A DNA stretch of 64,000 nucleotides. Source: Microbacterium mitrae (GTDB lineage: Bacteria; Actinomycetota; Actinomycetes; Actinomycetales; Microbacteriaceae). A program made the translations under genes and the position numbers. The notes under the pieces were generated by a model. It did no database searches. It had not been told where the DNA came from and saw only the letters and a program-made list of their open reading frames with translations. Shown in pieces: positions 35,774 to 44,743 of this stretch (position 1 is the stretch's first letter; each line of letters begins with the position of its first letter). Location of the stretch: the NCBI RefSeq assembly GCF_008017445.1, contig NZ_VRSW01000003.1, forward strand, positions 170,279 to 234,278. The letters are read 5' to 3'.

Positions 35774-37087
35774 GTGAGTGAAACGACCCGGTCTGACATC
35801 GACCGCCGCCGCACCATTGCTCGTCACGGTTCGATGAAATCGCCCAGCGCCTGGGGTTCGATCGTGCGCTTTGTCAGCATTGGGTTGGCAACGCTCCTCG
35901 TTGCGGGTGCCGGTGTCGCCGCGTTCATCGCAACCGACCTCACGGCGTCGTTCAGTGCCGATGCCGTAGATATTGGCGGCGAGGCGCCGCCCGACATCGC
36001 CGCCTACGACGGCCCGGTTCAGATCTTGGTGGCGGGCACCGACGTGTGCGAGCCCGAATACGCCGACCTGTTTGGCGAGCGCTGCAGCGACGGTGAAGAC
36101 GGCGCACGCAGTGACGTTCTCATGCTGCTGAACATCTCAGCCCCGCCGCGCAAGGTGACCGTCATCTCGTTCCCGCGCGACCTCATGGTTCCGATTCCCG
36201 AGTGCACCGACGCCAACGGCAACTCCACCTGGGCCCAGAGCAAAGAGCAGATCAACTCGGCCTTTAACACGGGCGGCCTGGCCTGCACGGTGGCCACCGT
36301 GCGCGAGCTAACCGGTCAGCCGATTCAGTTTGCCGCCTCGATCAACTGGGGTGGCGTCATTCAGATGACCGACGCGATCGGCGGCGTCGACGTGTGTATC
36401 GGCAGCGACATGTACGACCGCCACACGGGGATTGACTGGAAGGCCGGCCCCCGTACGATCTCCGGCTATGAGGCGCTACAGTTCTTGCGCACGCGCCACG
36501 GCGTTGGCAATGGTTCCGACCTCGGCCGCATCTCAAACCAGCAGCAGTACATGTCAAACCTGGTCAAGAAGCTGATGAGCGAGCAGGTGCTGTCAAACCC
36601 TGGCACGCTGCTGCGACTCGCGAAGGTGGCCGTCGAGGCGATCGACCCATCGACCAGCATGGCTGACCCGTACACGCTGATGCAGATCGCGCTGGCTGTA
36701 AAAGACGTGCCGTTCGAAGACTTCGTGTTTGTGCAGTACCCGGTGCAGACCGACCCCGACAACGAGAACCGCGTGGTTCCGATCTACGACGATGCTGATG
36801 CGCTGTGGGCGGCGATCGCCTCCGGCCAGACGCTGACCGTGACGGGCGGAACCGGTGGCTCGCTCACCGAGGCCGAAGTTGCCGCGCAGCAGGCCGAGAA
36901 CATGTACGACGGTGATGGCGACGGCCTCGACGACGCGACGGGTCAGCCGATGCCGACCGAAATCGTCGAAGAAACTCCGCCTCCCGTCGACCCCGGCACC
37001 GAGGTTCCGGGGGCACTGCCCGAGTCGATCACCGGCACGAACGCCGCTCAGAACACGTGTTCAGACGGAACCATCAGCAACGAGTGA
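35774..37087 (+). CDS. LytR-CpsA-Psr (LCP) family protein
   Basis: A 437-residue membrane-anchored ligase-like protein that attaches glycopolymers to peptidoglycan. It has one N-terminal membrane helix (about 30–52) and then the LCP domain: ARSDVLMLLNI, the conserved Arg block ISFPRDLMVPIP, IQMTDAIGGVDVCI and LQFLRTRHGVGNGSDLGRISNQQQ. The C-terminal ~80 residues are acidic and Thr/Pro-rich, probably a disordered extracellular tail. The GTG start at 35774 lies 44 bp after tRNA-Ser. Seven CGGAACC/GGTTCCG motifs occur between 36.0 and 37.2 kb. Confidence 0.93.
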   Translation: MSETTRSDIDRRRTIARHGSMKSPSAWGSIVRFVSIGLATLLVAGAGVAAFIATDLTASFSADAVDIGGEAPPDIAAYDGPVQILVAGTDVCEPEYADLFGERCSDGEDGARSDVLMLLNISAPPRKVTVISFPRDLMVPIPECTDANGNSTWAQSKEQINSAFNTGGLACTVATVRELTGQPIQFAASINWGGVIQMTDAIGGVDVCIGSDMYDRHTGIDWKAGPRTISGYEALQFLRTRHGVGNGSDLGRISNQQQYMSNLVKKLMSEQVLSNPGTLLRLAKVAVEAIDPSTSMADPYTLMQIALAVKDVPFEDFVFVQYPVQTDPDNENRVVPIYDDADALWAAIASGQTLTVTGGTGGSLTEAEVAAQQAENMYDGDGDGLDDATGQPMPTEIVEETPPPVDPGTEVPGALPESITGTNAAQNTCSDGTISNE

Positions 37088-37214
37088 CGCCCGTAGCGGC
37101 ACCGAAATTGCGGGGGAGTTGGCTGCCGATTTGGGTATTCGGTCGCTTTGGTTCGAATCATGCTCCGGAACCCGTTAGTATTGCTGAGTGCCTTCTCCTC
37201 ACCGGAGAAGCCAC

Positions 37215-37303
37215 GGAGACGTCGCATAGTCAGGCCTAGTGCACCACCCTGCTAAGGTGGAGTCCTCGCAAGGGGACCGAGGGTTCAAATCCCTCCGTCT
37301 CCG
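37215..37303 (+). tRNA. tRNA-Ser (GCT)
   Basis: An 89-nt type II tRNA. GGAGACG pairs with CGTCTCC, the anticodon loop CTGCTAA holds GCT, there is a long variable arm (GTCCTCGCAAGGGGAC), the T-arm is GAGGGTTCAAATCCCTC and the discriminator base is G. Confidence 0.97.
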
Positions 37304-37311
37304 CCACGTGA

Positions 37312-37344
37312 AAAGCCCCGCATCCCTTCCGGACGCGGGGCTTT
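37312..37344 (+). terminator. Terminator of tRNA-Ser (GCT)
   Basis: The stem AAAGCCCCGC/GCGGGGCTTT with a 13-nt loop lies 9 bp after the tRNA. The T-run is short (TTT). Confidence 0.85.
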
Positions 37345-37394
37345 CGCGTTGCCGGCGACGCCGAGGCGGGCCCGTCATTTTGCAGGCAGAGCAT

Positions 37395-37455
37395 CATTTT
37401 GTCGTAAGAATTTGCACGAGAATGGCGGGTTTTTCACAAACCTGACGACAAAATG
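37395..37455. repeat. Intergenic inverted-repeat element, TTTTGTCG type
   Basis: CATTTTGTCGT and ACGACAAAATG (11-bp perfect arms) are separated by 39 bp. It lies in the gap between tRNA-Ser and the E2 gene. The architecture resembles the ATGCATC and AAATGTCGG elements elsewhere in the window, but the arm sequence differs. Confidence 0.6.
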
Positions 37456-37522
37456 GTGGGCATGACGCCGCACCCCCAGCGCCCCGTGGCGCTCGTCGAG
37501 CTACCGCAACCCTTTTGGGTAT

Positions 37523-38266
37523 TTACAGCGTGAAGTCGCCGGATTCGAGTCGCGCCTTGACGTGGCCGAGAAAGCGGGCGGCGTCGGCGCCGTCAACCAG
37601 GCGGTGGTCGTAGCTAAGCGAGAGGTACATCATGTCGCGAATGGCCACGGTCTCCGTGCCAGCCTCCTCGCGCACCACAATGGGGCGGCGCACGAGCGCG
37701 CCAGTGCCGAGAATGGCGACCTGCGGCATGTTGATGATCGGGGTGTCAAACAGCGTGCCGACGGAGCCGTAGTTGGTGACCGTGAACGTTCCGCCTGCGA
37801 GGTCGGCGAGGCCCAGCTTGCCCTCGCGCGCCCGGCCGCCAATCTCGCCGATCTGCTTCGCGATATCGCCGACGCTCATGGCGCCCGCCTCGTGGATCAC
37901 CGGAACCAGGAGGCCGCGGGGAGTATCGACGGCGATGCCGATGTTCTCGGCCTCGGCGTAGCGGATAACGCCCTCTTCGAAATCGACCGTCGCGTTCACC
38001 TTGGGGTACTCCTGAAGCGCCTCAATCGCCGCGCGCACGATGAAGGGGAGGTAGCTCAGGCTCGCACCCTCGCGCTCGCGGAACGCCTCCTTTTCGCGCT
38101 GGCGAATCTCCGACACGGCGCCGAGGTCGACCTCGACGGTCGCGGTGAGTTGCGCGGAATTCTGCAGAGATTCCATCATGCGCTTGGCGATGGTGGCGCG
38201 TACTCGGGAGACCTTTTCGGTCGTTCCGGCGAGTTGTGCGGCGGGAGTTTGGGCGGTGTTGTGCAC
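37523..38266 (-). CDS. Stand-alone 2-oxoacid dehydrogenase E2 catalytic core
   Basis: A 247-residue dihydrolipoamide acyltransferase catalytic domain without the usual N-terminal lipoyl and E1/E3-binding domains. It begins almost at the catalytic fold (VSRVRATIAKRMMESLQNSAQ) and ends with the active-site block SYDHRLVDGADAARFL (HRxxDG). The start GTG 38266 follows GAGGATT; a longer frame upstream would read through the promoter and operator and is rejected. The missing lipoyl domain is encoded separately at 44744–44971, with the E1 subunits. A palindrome shared with the TRAP operon lies in the promoter, tying it to that cluster although it is 6.5 kb away and divergent. Confidence 0.88.
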   Translation of the reverse strand: MHNTAQTPAAQLAGTTEKVSRVRATIAKRMMESLQNSAQLTATVEVDLGAVSEIRQREKEAFREREGASLSYLPFIVRAAIEALQEYPKVNATVDFEEGVIRYAEAENIGIAVDTPRGLLVPVIHEAGAMSVGDIAKQIGEIGGRAREGKLGLADLAGGTFTVTNYGSVGTLFDTPIINMPQVAILGTGALVRRPIVVREEAGTETVAIRDMMYLSLSYDHRLVDGADAARFLGHVKARLESGDFTL

Positions 38267-38288
38267 GATCGAATCCTCGTTGACTAGG

Positions 38289-38334
38289 CTGGTAGAACCA
38301 GAAGTATCCTGACACGGACACTTCTTCAGGTCAA
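38289..38334 (-). promoter_or_regulatory. Promoter and FadR-type operator of the E2 core gene
   Basis: On the minus strand, −35 TTGACC (38329–38334), a 17-bp spacer and −10 CAGGAT (38306–38311) are followed at once by CTGGTTCTACCAG (38289–38301), a 13-bp palindrome covering the expected start site. The same word occurs at 39568–39580 and a close variant at 48736–48748. The TGGTnnnACCA core matches the FadR branch of GntR regulators, so repression by the protein at 47929–48675 is the natural inference. Confidence 0.78.
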
Positions 38335-38382
38335 CGCGCCTTGGGCGCCTCGGCACTCGCGAAGAAGCGAAAGGCACTCAGC

Positions 38383-39366
38383 ATGTTGCACGTACTCGGA
38401 ATCATCGCCCCGATGTTCCTGCTGCTCGGCGTCGGCATGGCGGCCAGCTTTTCCGAACGATTTCGTAGCGCCCAGCCCGGGCTCAATGCGTTCGTGTTCT
38501 ACTTCTCGCTACCCGCCTTCATCTTCATCGCCGTCGCTAATGCGCCCCTCAATGACGGGGTTCCGCTCGCGTTTATCGCGATCTCGCTGGGTGTCACGGC
38601 ACTCGTCTTCGCGATTGCCTACCTGGGCGCCATCGCCATCAATCGCGTGCGAAAGCGCCCGGACGACGTTGCTGGCGTCGCCCCGGGGGCGTTTGCCATC
38701 GCGTCAACCTACGGCAACGTGGGTTATCTGGGTGTGCCCATCGTGCTGAGCGTGCTGGGGCCGGAAGCGGCGCTCGGCGCGGCGCTGGGCCAACTCCTTC
38801 ACAATGTGCTGTTTATGGTCGGCTATCCGCTGATGAAGACCCTGGGGCGCGAGACGCGCGCTCGGGCAGCTGGCGGCATTGGCATGTTGTTGTGGCGGGT
38901 TGCCAAGCGGTCGGTCGTGTTTAACCCGGTGGTGCTGAGCGTGGTTGCGGGTGTCATTGTGGGGGTGACCGAGGTGCGCCCGCCCGCGGTCATTACCGCG
39001 AGCATCGAGATGCTGGGCAACGCCGCCATTCCCACCGCGATGTTTGCCGTTGGACTCACGATCAAGCCGGCGTGGGAGGGGTTTCGTACCCGCAGTGTCT
39101 CGCCCGGTGGGGTTGCGGTCGCCACCGTGCTCAAGCTGGCCGTGCTGCCGCTGGCAACCCTGGCCGCCGTGCTTCTGATGGGTGACGCACTGAGCCCGCA
39201 GTGGGGTGCCGCCGCCGTCATCATGGCGGCGATGCCCGTCTCGTCTACCGCGAACATTGTCGCCTTTGAATACGACGGTGACAGTCGCCTGGTTGGCGCG
39301 ACGACGTTGGTCACCAGCGTGCTTGCGGTCGCAACGATTCCGCTCATCATCGGGCTGCTCGGGTAG
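38383..39366 (+). CDS. AEC-family (auxin efflux carrier-like) transporter
   Basis: A 327-residue integral membrane protein with about ten hydrophobic helices and the two-half AEC arrangement. The N-terminal half has FLLLGVGMAASFSERFR and AFAIASTYGNVGYLGVPIVL; the C-terminal half has IPTAMFAVGLTIKP and AVIMAAMPVSSTANIVAFEY. Members move organic acids such as malate or malonate, or auxin. The start ATG 38383 follows AAAGG. It is divergent from the E2 core gene across a 116-bp region containing the regulator palindrome, so it may share control and substrate with the catabolic cluster. Confidence 0.85.
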   Translation: MLHVLGIIAPMFLLLGVGMAASFSERFRSAQPGLNAFVFYFSLPAFIFIAVANAPLNDGVPLAFIAISLGVTALVFAIAYLGAIAINRVRKRPDDVAGVAPGAFAIASTYGNVGYLGVPIVLSVLGPEAALGAALGQLLHNVLFMVGYPLMKTLGRETRARAAGGIGMLLWRVAKRSVVFNPVVLSVVAGVIVGVTEVRPPAVITASIEMLGNAAIPTAMFAVGLTIKPAWEGFRTRSVSPGGVAVATVLKLAVLPLATLAAVLLMGDALSPQWGAAAVIMAAMPVSSTANIVAFEYDGDSRLVGATTLVTSVLAVATIPLIIGLLG

Positions 39367-39720
39367 CCCGCGCCTCGATCGCTATTGGGTTGCTCGCGTA
39401 GCCGCGCCTCGCTGCGCGAGGGTGCCGCTCGGTGCTGCCGTCACCATCCGTCGAGGCTAAACATAACAACTTTATAACGGGGCGGTGCGCGAAATTCCGC
39501 GGCGATTCGACGCATGGGCAGTTTTTGAACTCGCTATAAAAAATCTCTGGTCGAACCAGAGGCTTGCCTGGTTCTACCAGGAGGTTCATAATGGGTTCAT
39601 GCCCTCCGCTGGGCACAAAGCGGAACGGGTATCTCGCGGAATCACCGCTGTCAAACAGTGCCTGATCCGGGCGGACACACACATCCCACCGGTCACCCAC
39701 ATCTCAAGGAGGAGATCACA
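39367..39720 (+). promoter_or_regulatory. Control region of the TRAP–SDR–E1 operon with two FadR-type operators
   Basis: There is no gene in these 354 bp. A TATAAA (39535–39540) may be the −10 box, though no good −35 was found. Just downstream are two palindromes: CTCTGGTCGAACCAGAG (39545–39561) and CTGGTTCTACCAG (39568–39580), 23 bp apart centre to centre, about two helical turns. The second is identical to the E2 operator. About 140 bp of untranslated leader follow to the strong ribosome site AAGGAGGAGATCACA of dctP. Blocking just downstream of −10 predicts repression relieved by an inducer. Confidence 0.75.
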
Positions 39721-40740
39721 GTGAAGAAAACCACTCTGGTAGCAGGCCTCGCGGCTTCCGCGCTTTTGCTCGCTGGTTGCGGCGGCGGTGCCACTGGCGG
39801 CACCGACGGCGGCTCGGCTGAGGGCGAGACGTACGAATGGGACATGACGATCACGGTCTCCGAGACGTCGACCTGGTATGCGGGTGCGGAAAAGTTTGGT
39901 GAGCTCCTCGACGAGAAGTCAGACGGCCGCATGAAGCTCAGCATCTTCGCAAATGAGCAGCTCTCCGGCGGCGACCCCGCTGCCGGCGTTGAGATGCTCG
40001 CCAACGGCGACAAGGCGTTCTCCTACAACTCGCCGATCATTTACTCCGGCATCGACCCCCGATTCTCGGCCATCACTGCGCCGTTCCTGTACGCCGACTA
40101 CGCCGAGGCTGACGCGGCCATCGCAGACGGCGGCGCTGAGGCGTACGCGACCCTCACGGATGACATGGGCATCAAGATGCTGGGCTTTGGTGAGTCTGGC
40201 TTCCGCCAGATCACCAACAGCAAGCACGAGATCCTCGAGCCGGCCGACATCAAGGGCCTCAAGCTCCGCGTTGCTGGTTCCGAGTTGTTCCTCAACATCT
40301 ATAAGGAGCTCGGTGCCGACCCCGTCACGATGAACTTCTCCGAGGTGTTCACCTCGCTGCAGAACGGAACCATCGACGGTCAGGAGAACCCGTTTGACGT
40401 CATCTACTCGAACGGTCTCATGGAGGTTCAGCAGTACCTCTCGGTTTGGAACTACGTTTATGACCCGCTGATTCTCGGCATGAACAAGGAAATGTTCGAG
40501 AACCTGAGTGCTGAAGACCAGAAGATCGTTGAAGAGGCTGCCGCCGAGGCCAACGAATACCAGATCACGCTGAGCCGTGAGAAGGAAGCTTCGCAGCTCG
40601 CCGAAATGGAAGAGCAGATGACGGTCAGCACCCTGGACGCCGACCAGCTCGCCGCGTTCCGTGAGGCACTGCAGCCGGTCTACGACGCTTACGAAAGCAA
40701 GTGGACCGCCGAGGTCGCCGAGGCTGTTCAGCCCAAGTAG
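39721..40740 (+). CDS. TRAP transporter solute-binding lipoprotein (DctP)
   Basis: A 339-residue extracytoplasmic receptor. GTG 39721 sits 6 nt after an ideal AAGGAGG. The signal peptide ends in the lipobox LLAGC, so the protein is lipid-anchored, normal in a monoderm. The DctP fold is clear: VEMLANGDKAFSYNSPIIYSGIDPRF, then LKLRVAGSELFLNIYKELGADPVTMNFSEVFTSLQNGTIDGQENP, the segment with the conserved substrate Arg and the LQxGxIDGxEN motif. Ligands of the family are mostly C4-dicarboxylates and other organic acids. It is the first gene of a long plus-strand operon. Confidence 0.93.
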   Translation: MKKTTLVAGLAASALLLAGCGGGATGGTDGGSAEGETYEWDMTITVSETSTWYAGAEKFGELLDEKSDGRMKLSIFANEQLSGGDPAAGVEMLANGDKAFSYNSPIIYSGIDPRFSAITAPFLYADYAEADAAIADGGAEAYATLTDDMGIKMLGFGESGFRQITNSKHEILEPADIKGLKLRVAGSELFLNIYKELGADPVTMNFSEVFTSLQNGTIDGQENPFDVIYSNGLMEVQQYLSVWNYVYDPLILGMNKEMFENLSAEDQKIVEEAAAEANEYQITLSREKEASQLAEMEEQMTVSTLDADQLAAFREALQPVYDAYESKWTAEVAEAVQPK

Positions 40741-40793
40741 TTCTCTGGAGGGGCGGTGCAAGAGCGCCGCCCCTTCGAGGATCGGAGCAACCC

Positions 40794-41420
40794 ATGTTTG
40801 ACATCATCCTTCGCAGGGTGGAAAACACGATCATCGCGATCACGTTCTTGTTCATCACGCTGTTGGCCTTTGCCAACGCGGTGGCCCGGTATGTTTTCCA
40901 CGCCTCGTTCTCGTTCACGAGCGAGCTTCTCGTGAACCTCGCGGTGCTACTGACGATGGTCGGCGCTTCTGCGGCGACCCGCCTCGGCACCCACCCCGCC
41001 TTCACCCTGCTGCGCGACTCCACCCGCGGCATCGCCCGCAAGATCATCGTGGTGCTGGTATGCCTCGGCATGCTCATCTTCTTCGTGATCTTCCTGTGGC
41101 TGGGAATCGAAACGGCCCTCAAGCAGCTTGAATCTGGGCGTCTGACGCCGGCGCTGCAGATTCCGCAGTGGATCTTCTCCATGGGCTTGCCGCTGGGCGC
41201 TCTGCTCGGCGCGATTCGCACCGTGCAGATCGCGGTGATCGAACTGCGCGGCGGCGAAGCCTTCTCAAGCGAAGAGGCAGAGGCCATCGAAATGGCCGAT
41301 CGCGTTCAGGCCGAGGAGCAGGCCCGACTCGACGCCGATCTGGCCGAAGTTGACGCCGCGACGGCAAAGGCCCACGCACATGACCATGATGCAGACCCGA
41401 AAGAAGGTGCACAGAAATGA
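40794..41420 (+). CDS. TRAP transporter small membrane subunit (DctQ)
   Basis: A 208-residue protein from ATG 40794. Four hydrophobic helices (about 13–32, 42–62, 82–108 and 122–142) match DctQ, including the typical SELLVNLAVLLTMVGASAATRLGTHPAF stretch. An unusual ~55-residue charged, Ala/Glu-rich tail with HAHDHD follows the last helix and is cytoplasmic by topology. It overlaps dctM by 4 bp. Confidence 0.9.
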   Translation: MFDIILRRVENTIIAITFLFITLLAFANAVARYVFHASFSFTSELLVNLAVLLTMVGASAATRLGTHPAFTLLRDSTRGIARKIIVVLVCLGMLIFFVIFLWLGIETALKQLESGRLTPALQIPQWIFSMGLPLGALLGAIRTVQIAVIELRGGEAFSSEEAEAIEMADRVQAEEQARLDADLAEVDAATAKAHAHDHDADPKEGAQK

Positions 41421-42898
41421 TTGAACTCGTCTTGTTTGGCACCTTCTTGGTGTGCCTGTTCATCGGTATTCCGGTGGCGATGTCTATGGGCCTGTCGGCC
41501 TTTGCCACCATCATGTTTACCGGGGGAGTGAAAGCTCTCTCGCCCGCCTCGAGCATTCTTTACGCCGGCATGTCGTCGGAGACGCTGCTCGCGATTCCGT
41601 TCTTCATCCTGGCCGGCGTCATCATGGAGCTCACCGGGATCTCGCGACGCCTCATCGAATTTGCTGATGCCTGCTTTGGGCACCTCAAAGGCGGCATCGC
41701 GATCACCGCGATCTTGACGGCGTTGCTGTTCTCCTCGATCTCCGGATCGGGCCCCGCGACCGTCGCGGCGATCGGTGGCATTCTGATCCCCGCCCTCGTC
41801 AAGCACGGCTACAGCAAGCGCCACGCGGCGTCGCTGGTGGCTACCTCGGGCGAGCTCGGCATCATCATTCCGCCATCGATCGCGTACATCGTGTTTGCCG
41901 TCGTGGCCGCAGACTATGCGGGCTCCTCTGGCGAGCGTGTGACCATCGGCCGCCTCTTCATGGCGGGTGTGGTTCCGGGTTTGATCCTCGTGGTTGTGCT
42001 GTATCTGCTTGCGCGTTTCTTGCCGCGTGAGATGGCGGTGGCCGGCGGCAACGCCTCTGCCCACCTGAGCAAGGTCATGGGTAAGAACAAGCGCCAGAAG
42101 ACGCAGACGGTGACCGCAACGGGCGGCATCGCAAGCACCGCCGACAACACCGGCCTCATCACGATTGACGAGGTCACCCCCGTCAACGCTGAATCAGGCG
42201 GCGGCTTGGGCTTTCGAACGCAACGCGCCCCGGGCAGCGTCATTTTCAAGGCGTTCCTGGCCGCTGTTCCTGGTCTTCTGGTTCCGGTTATCATTCTCGG
42301 CGGCATTTACGGCGGCGTCTTCACGCCGACCGAGTCGGCAGCCGTCGCCTCGGTGTACGCCCTGGTTGTTGGCCTGTTCATCACGCGGGACTTGAAGTTC
42401 TCCGACGTCTTTAAGATCTTCACCTCGGCGGGTATGCTCTCCGGCCGCATCATGCTGATCATCGCGTCGGCGACGCTGTTTGCGTACGTGATCACGCGGA
42501 ACCAGATTGCCAAGCACGTCGCTGACTGGATGCTCAGCATCACCGACAACGCGGTGATTCTGATTCTGATCATCAACGTCGCGCTGCTGATTGCCGGTAT
42601 GTTCCTCGACGCCATTTCGGCCTTCTACCTGTTCATTCCGCTGTTCGTTCCGGTGCTGCTGGAGCTGGGCATGGACCTCACCACGATCGGCGTGATGATG
42701 ACCATGAACCTCGCCATCGGCCTCATCACCCCGCCCGTCGGTATCGACCTCTTCGTTGCCGCGGGCATCGCGAAGATCTCGTTCGCCGAGGCCGCCAAGG
42801 GTGTGCTGCCGTTCATCGCCTGTGGCGTTGGCGTGCTCATGCTCGTCACCTTCGTGCCCGCGATCAGCAACTTCTTGCCTGACTTGCTCGGGCTGTAA
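41417..42898 (+). CDS. TRAP transporter large membrane subunit (DctM)
   Basis: A 493-residue, ~12-helix permease driving Na+- or H+-coupled uptake with DctP and DctQ. Conserved elements are SPASSILYAGMSSETLLAIPFFILAG near residue 40, the SGSGPATVAAIGGILIP hairpin near residue 110, the matching hairpin FTPTESAAVASVYALVVG near residue 300, and GLITPPVGIDLFVAAGI at the end. Between helices at about residues 210–275 lies a ~60-residue polar insertion (KVMGKNKRQKTQTVTATGG...) that most DctM proteins lack. Confidence 0.93.
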   Translation: MIELVLFGTFLVCLFIGIPVAMSMGLSAFATIMFTGGVKALSPASSILYAGMSSETLLAIPFFILAGVIMELTGISRRLIEFADACFGHLKGGIAITAILTALLFSSISGSGPATVAAIGGILIPALVKHGYSKRHAASLVATSGELGIIIPPSIAYIVFAVVAADYAGSSGERVTIGRLFMAGVVPGLILVVVLYLLARFLPREMAVAGGNASAHLSKVMGKNKRQKTQTVTATGGIASTADNTGLITIDEVTPVNAESGGGLGFRTQRAPGSVIFKAFLAAVPGLLVPVIILGGIYGGVFTPTESAAVASVYALVVGLFITRDLKFSDVFKIFTSAGMLSGRIMLIIASATLFAYVITRNQIAKHVADWMLSITDNAVILILIINVALLIAGMFLDAISAFYLFIPLFVPVLLELGMDLTTIGVMMTMNLAIGLITPPVGIDLFVAAGIAKISFAEAAKGVLPFIACGVGVLMLVTFVPAISNFLPDLLGL

Positions 42899-42919
42899 CG
42901 CACGCAAAGGAGACATGAC

Positions 42920-43687
42920 ATGTCACAAGATTTCGCAGGCAAGGTGGCCGTGGTCACCGGTGCTGGCGGCGGCATCGGCGCAGCCATCGCCATTGAACTC
43001 GCCAGCCGTGGCGCTGACATTCTGATCGTCGATGTGATCGACGGCGCAGACACCGTCTCGCGCATTGCGCAGGCGACGGGCGGAACCACGCGAGCGCGGA
43101 GCGAGATCGTGGACATTCGTGATCGCGCAGCCGTCAAAGCCTGCCTCGACGGGCTTGTCGCAGACTGGGGCTCGCTCGACGTGCTGGTGAACAACGCCGG
43201 CACGGCGGGCCGCCTCAGCCTTCAAGACATGACGGATGAGATTTGGGATCGCGACCTCGAGACAAACCTCAAGGGAACGTTCCTGATGACGCAGAACGCG
43301 GTGTATCCGCACATGCGCGACGCTGGTTCCGGAGCCATCGTGAACGTGAGTTCCATCTCCGGCATCATCGGTGGAGCTAACTCCGGCGGCGACGGCGCAG
43401 CGCGCACCGGGCCCGCCTATGCCGCCTCGAAGGGTGGCGTGATCGCGTTCACCAAATGGGTGGCGAAAGAAGTTGGCCCGCTGGGTATCACATGCAACTC
43501 GGTGGCCCCCGGGCCCGTCGAGACACCGATGACTAAGGGCGTTCCCTACCCGGTCGATGCGCAGCCGATTAAGCGCATTGGCCAGCCCGAAGACATCGCA
43601 ACAGCCGTTGCCTTCCTCGCCTCCTCCGGCGCCACGTACATCACGGGCGAGACGCTGAAGGTGTGCGGAGGAACCGCGATCGGCTGA
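42920..43687 (+). CDS. Short-chain dehydrogenase/reductase
   Basis: A 255-residue classical SDR. The cofactor motif is TGAGGGIGAAIA (TGxxxGxG), with an acidic residue after strand 2 (IVDVIDG), which favours NAD over NADP. The NNAG motif is present, the catalytic Ser lies in NVSSISGI, and YAASKGG carries Tyr and Lys. It is likely to oxidise the hydroxyl of the imported substrate to a keto group, but the substrate is unknown. The gene begins 21 bp after dctM with AAAGGAG upstream, so it is in the operon. Confidence 0.93.
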   Translation: MSQDFAGKVAVVTGAGGGIGAAIAIELASRGADILIVDVIDGADTVSRIAQATGGTTRARSEIVDIRDRAAVKACLDGLVADWGSLDVLVNNAGTAGRLSLQDMTDEIWDRDLETNLKGTFLMTQNAVYPHMRDAGSGAIVNVSSISGIIGGANSGGDGAARTGPAYAASKGGVIAFTKWVAKEVGPLGITCNSVAPGPVETPMTKGVPYPVDAQPIKRIGQPEDIATAVAFLASSGATYITGETLKVCGGTAIG

Positions 43688-43709
43688 TCCAGGCACCTGC
43701 CGAACGTCT

Positions 43710-43764
43710 GGTGTGCTCCCCAACCCGGGAGCACACCGGTTAGCCCCACACGAGAGGGGCTAAC
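43710..43764 (+). promoter_or_regulatory. Two intra-operon hairpins
   Basis: GGTGTGCTCCC/GGGAGCACACC (43710–43737) is followed by GTTAGCCCC/GGGGCTAAC (43739–43764). Neither has a T-run, so they may protect or process the mRNA between the SDR and the next gene instead of ending it. The next gene has its own site, AAAGGAGAC. Confidence 0.55.
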
Positions 43765-43812
43765 TGCGGACCCCAAAAACCTTTCACAGGTCACAAGCTG
43801 AAAGGAGACCTC

Positions 43813-44721
43813 ATGCAACCTCTGGTTCATCCCGGTCCCAAGACCGAACCCCGAATCATCGCCCAAAACGTCGCAACGCGGCGCGCGATGTGCGTGCTGA
43901 CCGATGACCGCCCCCTCATCGACCAGCTGCACGAAACCCTGGCGGCGCTCGGAACCGACAGCGGCTTCGCCGAGATTCACGGCGGCGACTACGCCCCGCT
44001 GAGCTACTGCGTTCCCGATGTTGCGACCGCCGAAAAGGCGCTCAGCTTCTCCGAGACCCGCGAGCACGACGCCGCGCACCTGATGTACGGTTCCGTCACT
44101 CTCGGCGTGCGCGATGGCGCGCCCTATATGCACAGTCACTGCTTCTGGCAGACCACAGACGGCACCTTCGAGGGCGGCCATGTGTGGCTTGAAACCGAGC
44201 CCGGTCACAACGCCCCGTTTGCCGTTGTGACCGGCATTTACGGAGCCCAATGGCAGAGCACAACCGACCCAGAAACCCACATGCCGGTGTTTACGCCGGT
44301 GAAGCGGAGGAGCACCATGTACGAGGCGCAAACCGCAGCAGAGGGCACCGTTATCGCCCGGGTGCTGCCCAATATCGACATCACCGACGCCGTGCTGCGG
44401 GTATGCCGCGAGGCGGGCTACGAGACCGCCTCGGTACGTGCGGGCCTCGGCAGCTTCGTGGGCGCCACATTCATCGACCGTGCTACCGGCCAGATCCGCC
44501 TCGCCGACGGTCCGGCGACCGAAGTCATCGCGCTCGTCGGCGATGTACGCACGATCGGTGGCGAACTGGCCGTGCGGCTCACCGCGACACTGGTTGACCG
44601 CCACGGCGTGATTCACGCCGGCGAACTGGTTCCAGGCGAAAACCTGGTCGCAGCCACTTTTGAACTGACCATCCAACGTATTGATACCCCGGCCGTCGAC
44701 GTCATTCGTCGCGCGGCTTAA
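43813..44721 (+). CDS. Protein with two PPC/DUF296-like domains
   Basis: A 302-residue protein made of two similar halves. The first (about 15–165) has LMYGSVTLGVRDGAPYMHSHCFW and GGHVWLETEP; the second (about 180–300) has ARVLPNIDITDAVLRVCREAGYETASVRAGLGSFVGATF and VDRHGVIHAGELVPGENLVAATFEL. Both follow the PPC (DUF296) plan: strand–helix pair, a 'GLGS' turn, then H.....G..GG. Bacterial PPC proteins are small trimers of mostly unknown role. One possibility is a binding or lyase-like step on the pathway intermediate. The operon position between an SDR and the E1/lipoyl genes makes a catabolic role more likely than DNA binding. Confidence 0.6.
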   Translation: MQPLVHPGPKTEPRIIAQNVATRRAMCVLTDDRPLIDQLHETLAALGTDSGFAEIHGGDYAPLSYCVPDVATAEKALSFSETREHDAAHLMYGSVTLGVRDGAPYMHSHCFWQTTDGTFEGGHVWLETEPGHNAPFAVVTGIYGAQWQSTTDPETHMPVFTPVKRRSTMYEAQTAAEGTVIARVLPNIDITDAVLRVCREAGYETASVRAGLGSFVGATFIDRATGQIRLADGPATEVIALVGDVRTIGGELAVRLTATLVDRHGVIHAGELVPGENLVAATFELTIQRIDTPAVDVIRRAA

Positions 44722-44743
44722 GACCTGACAAAGGAGAACCACC

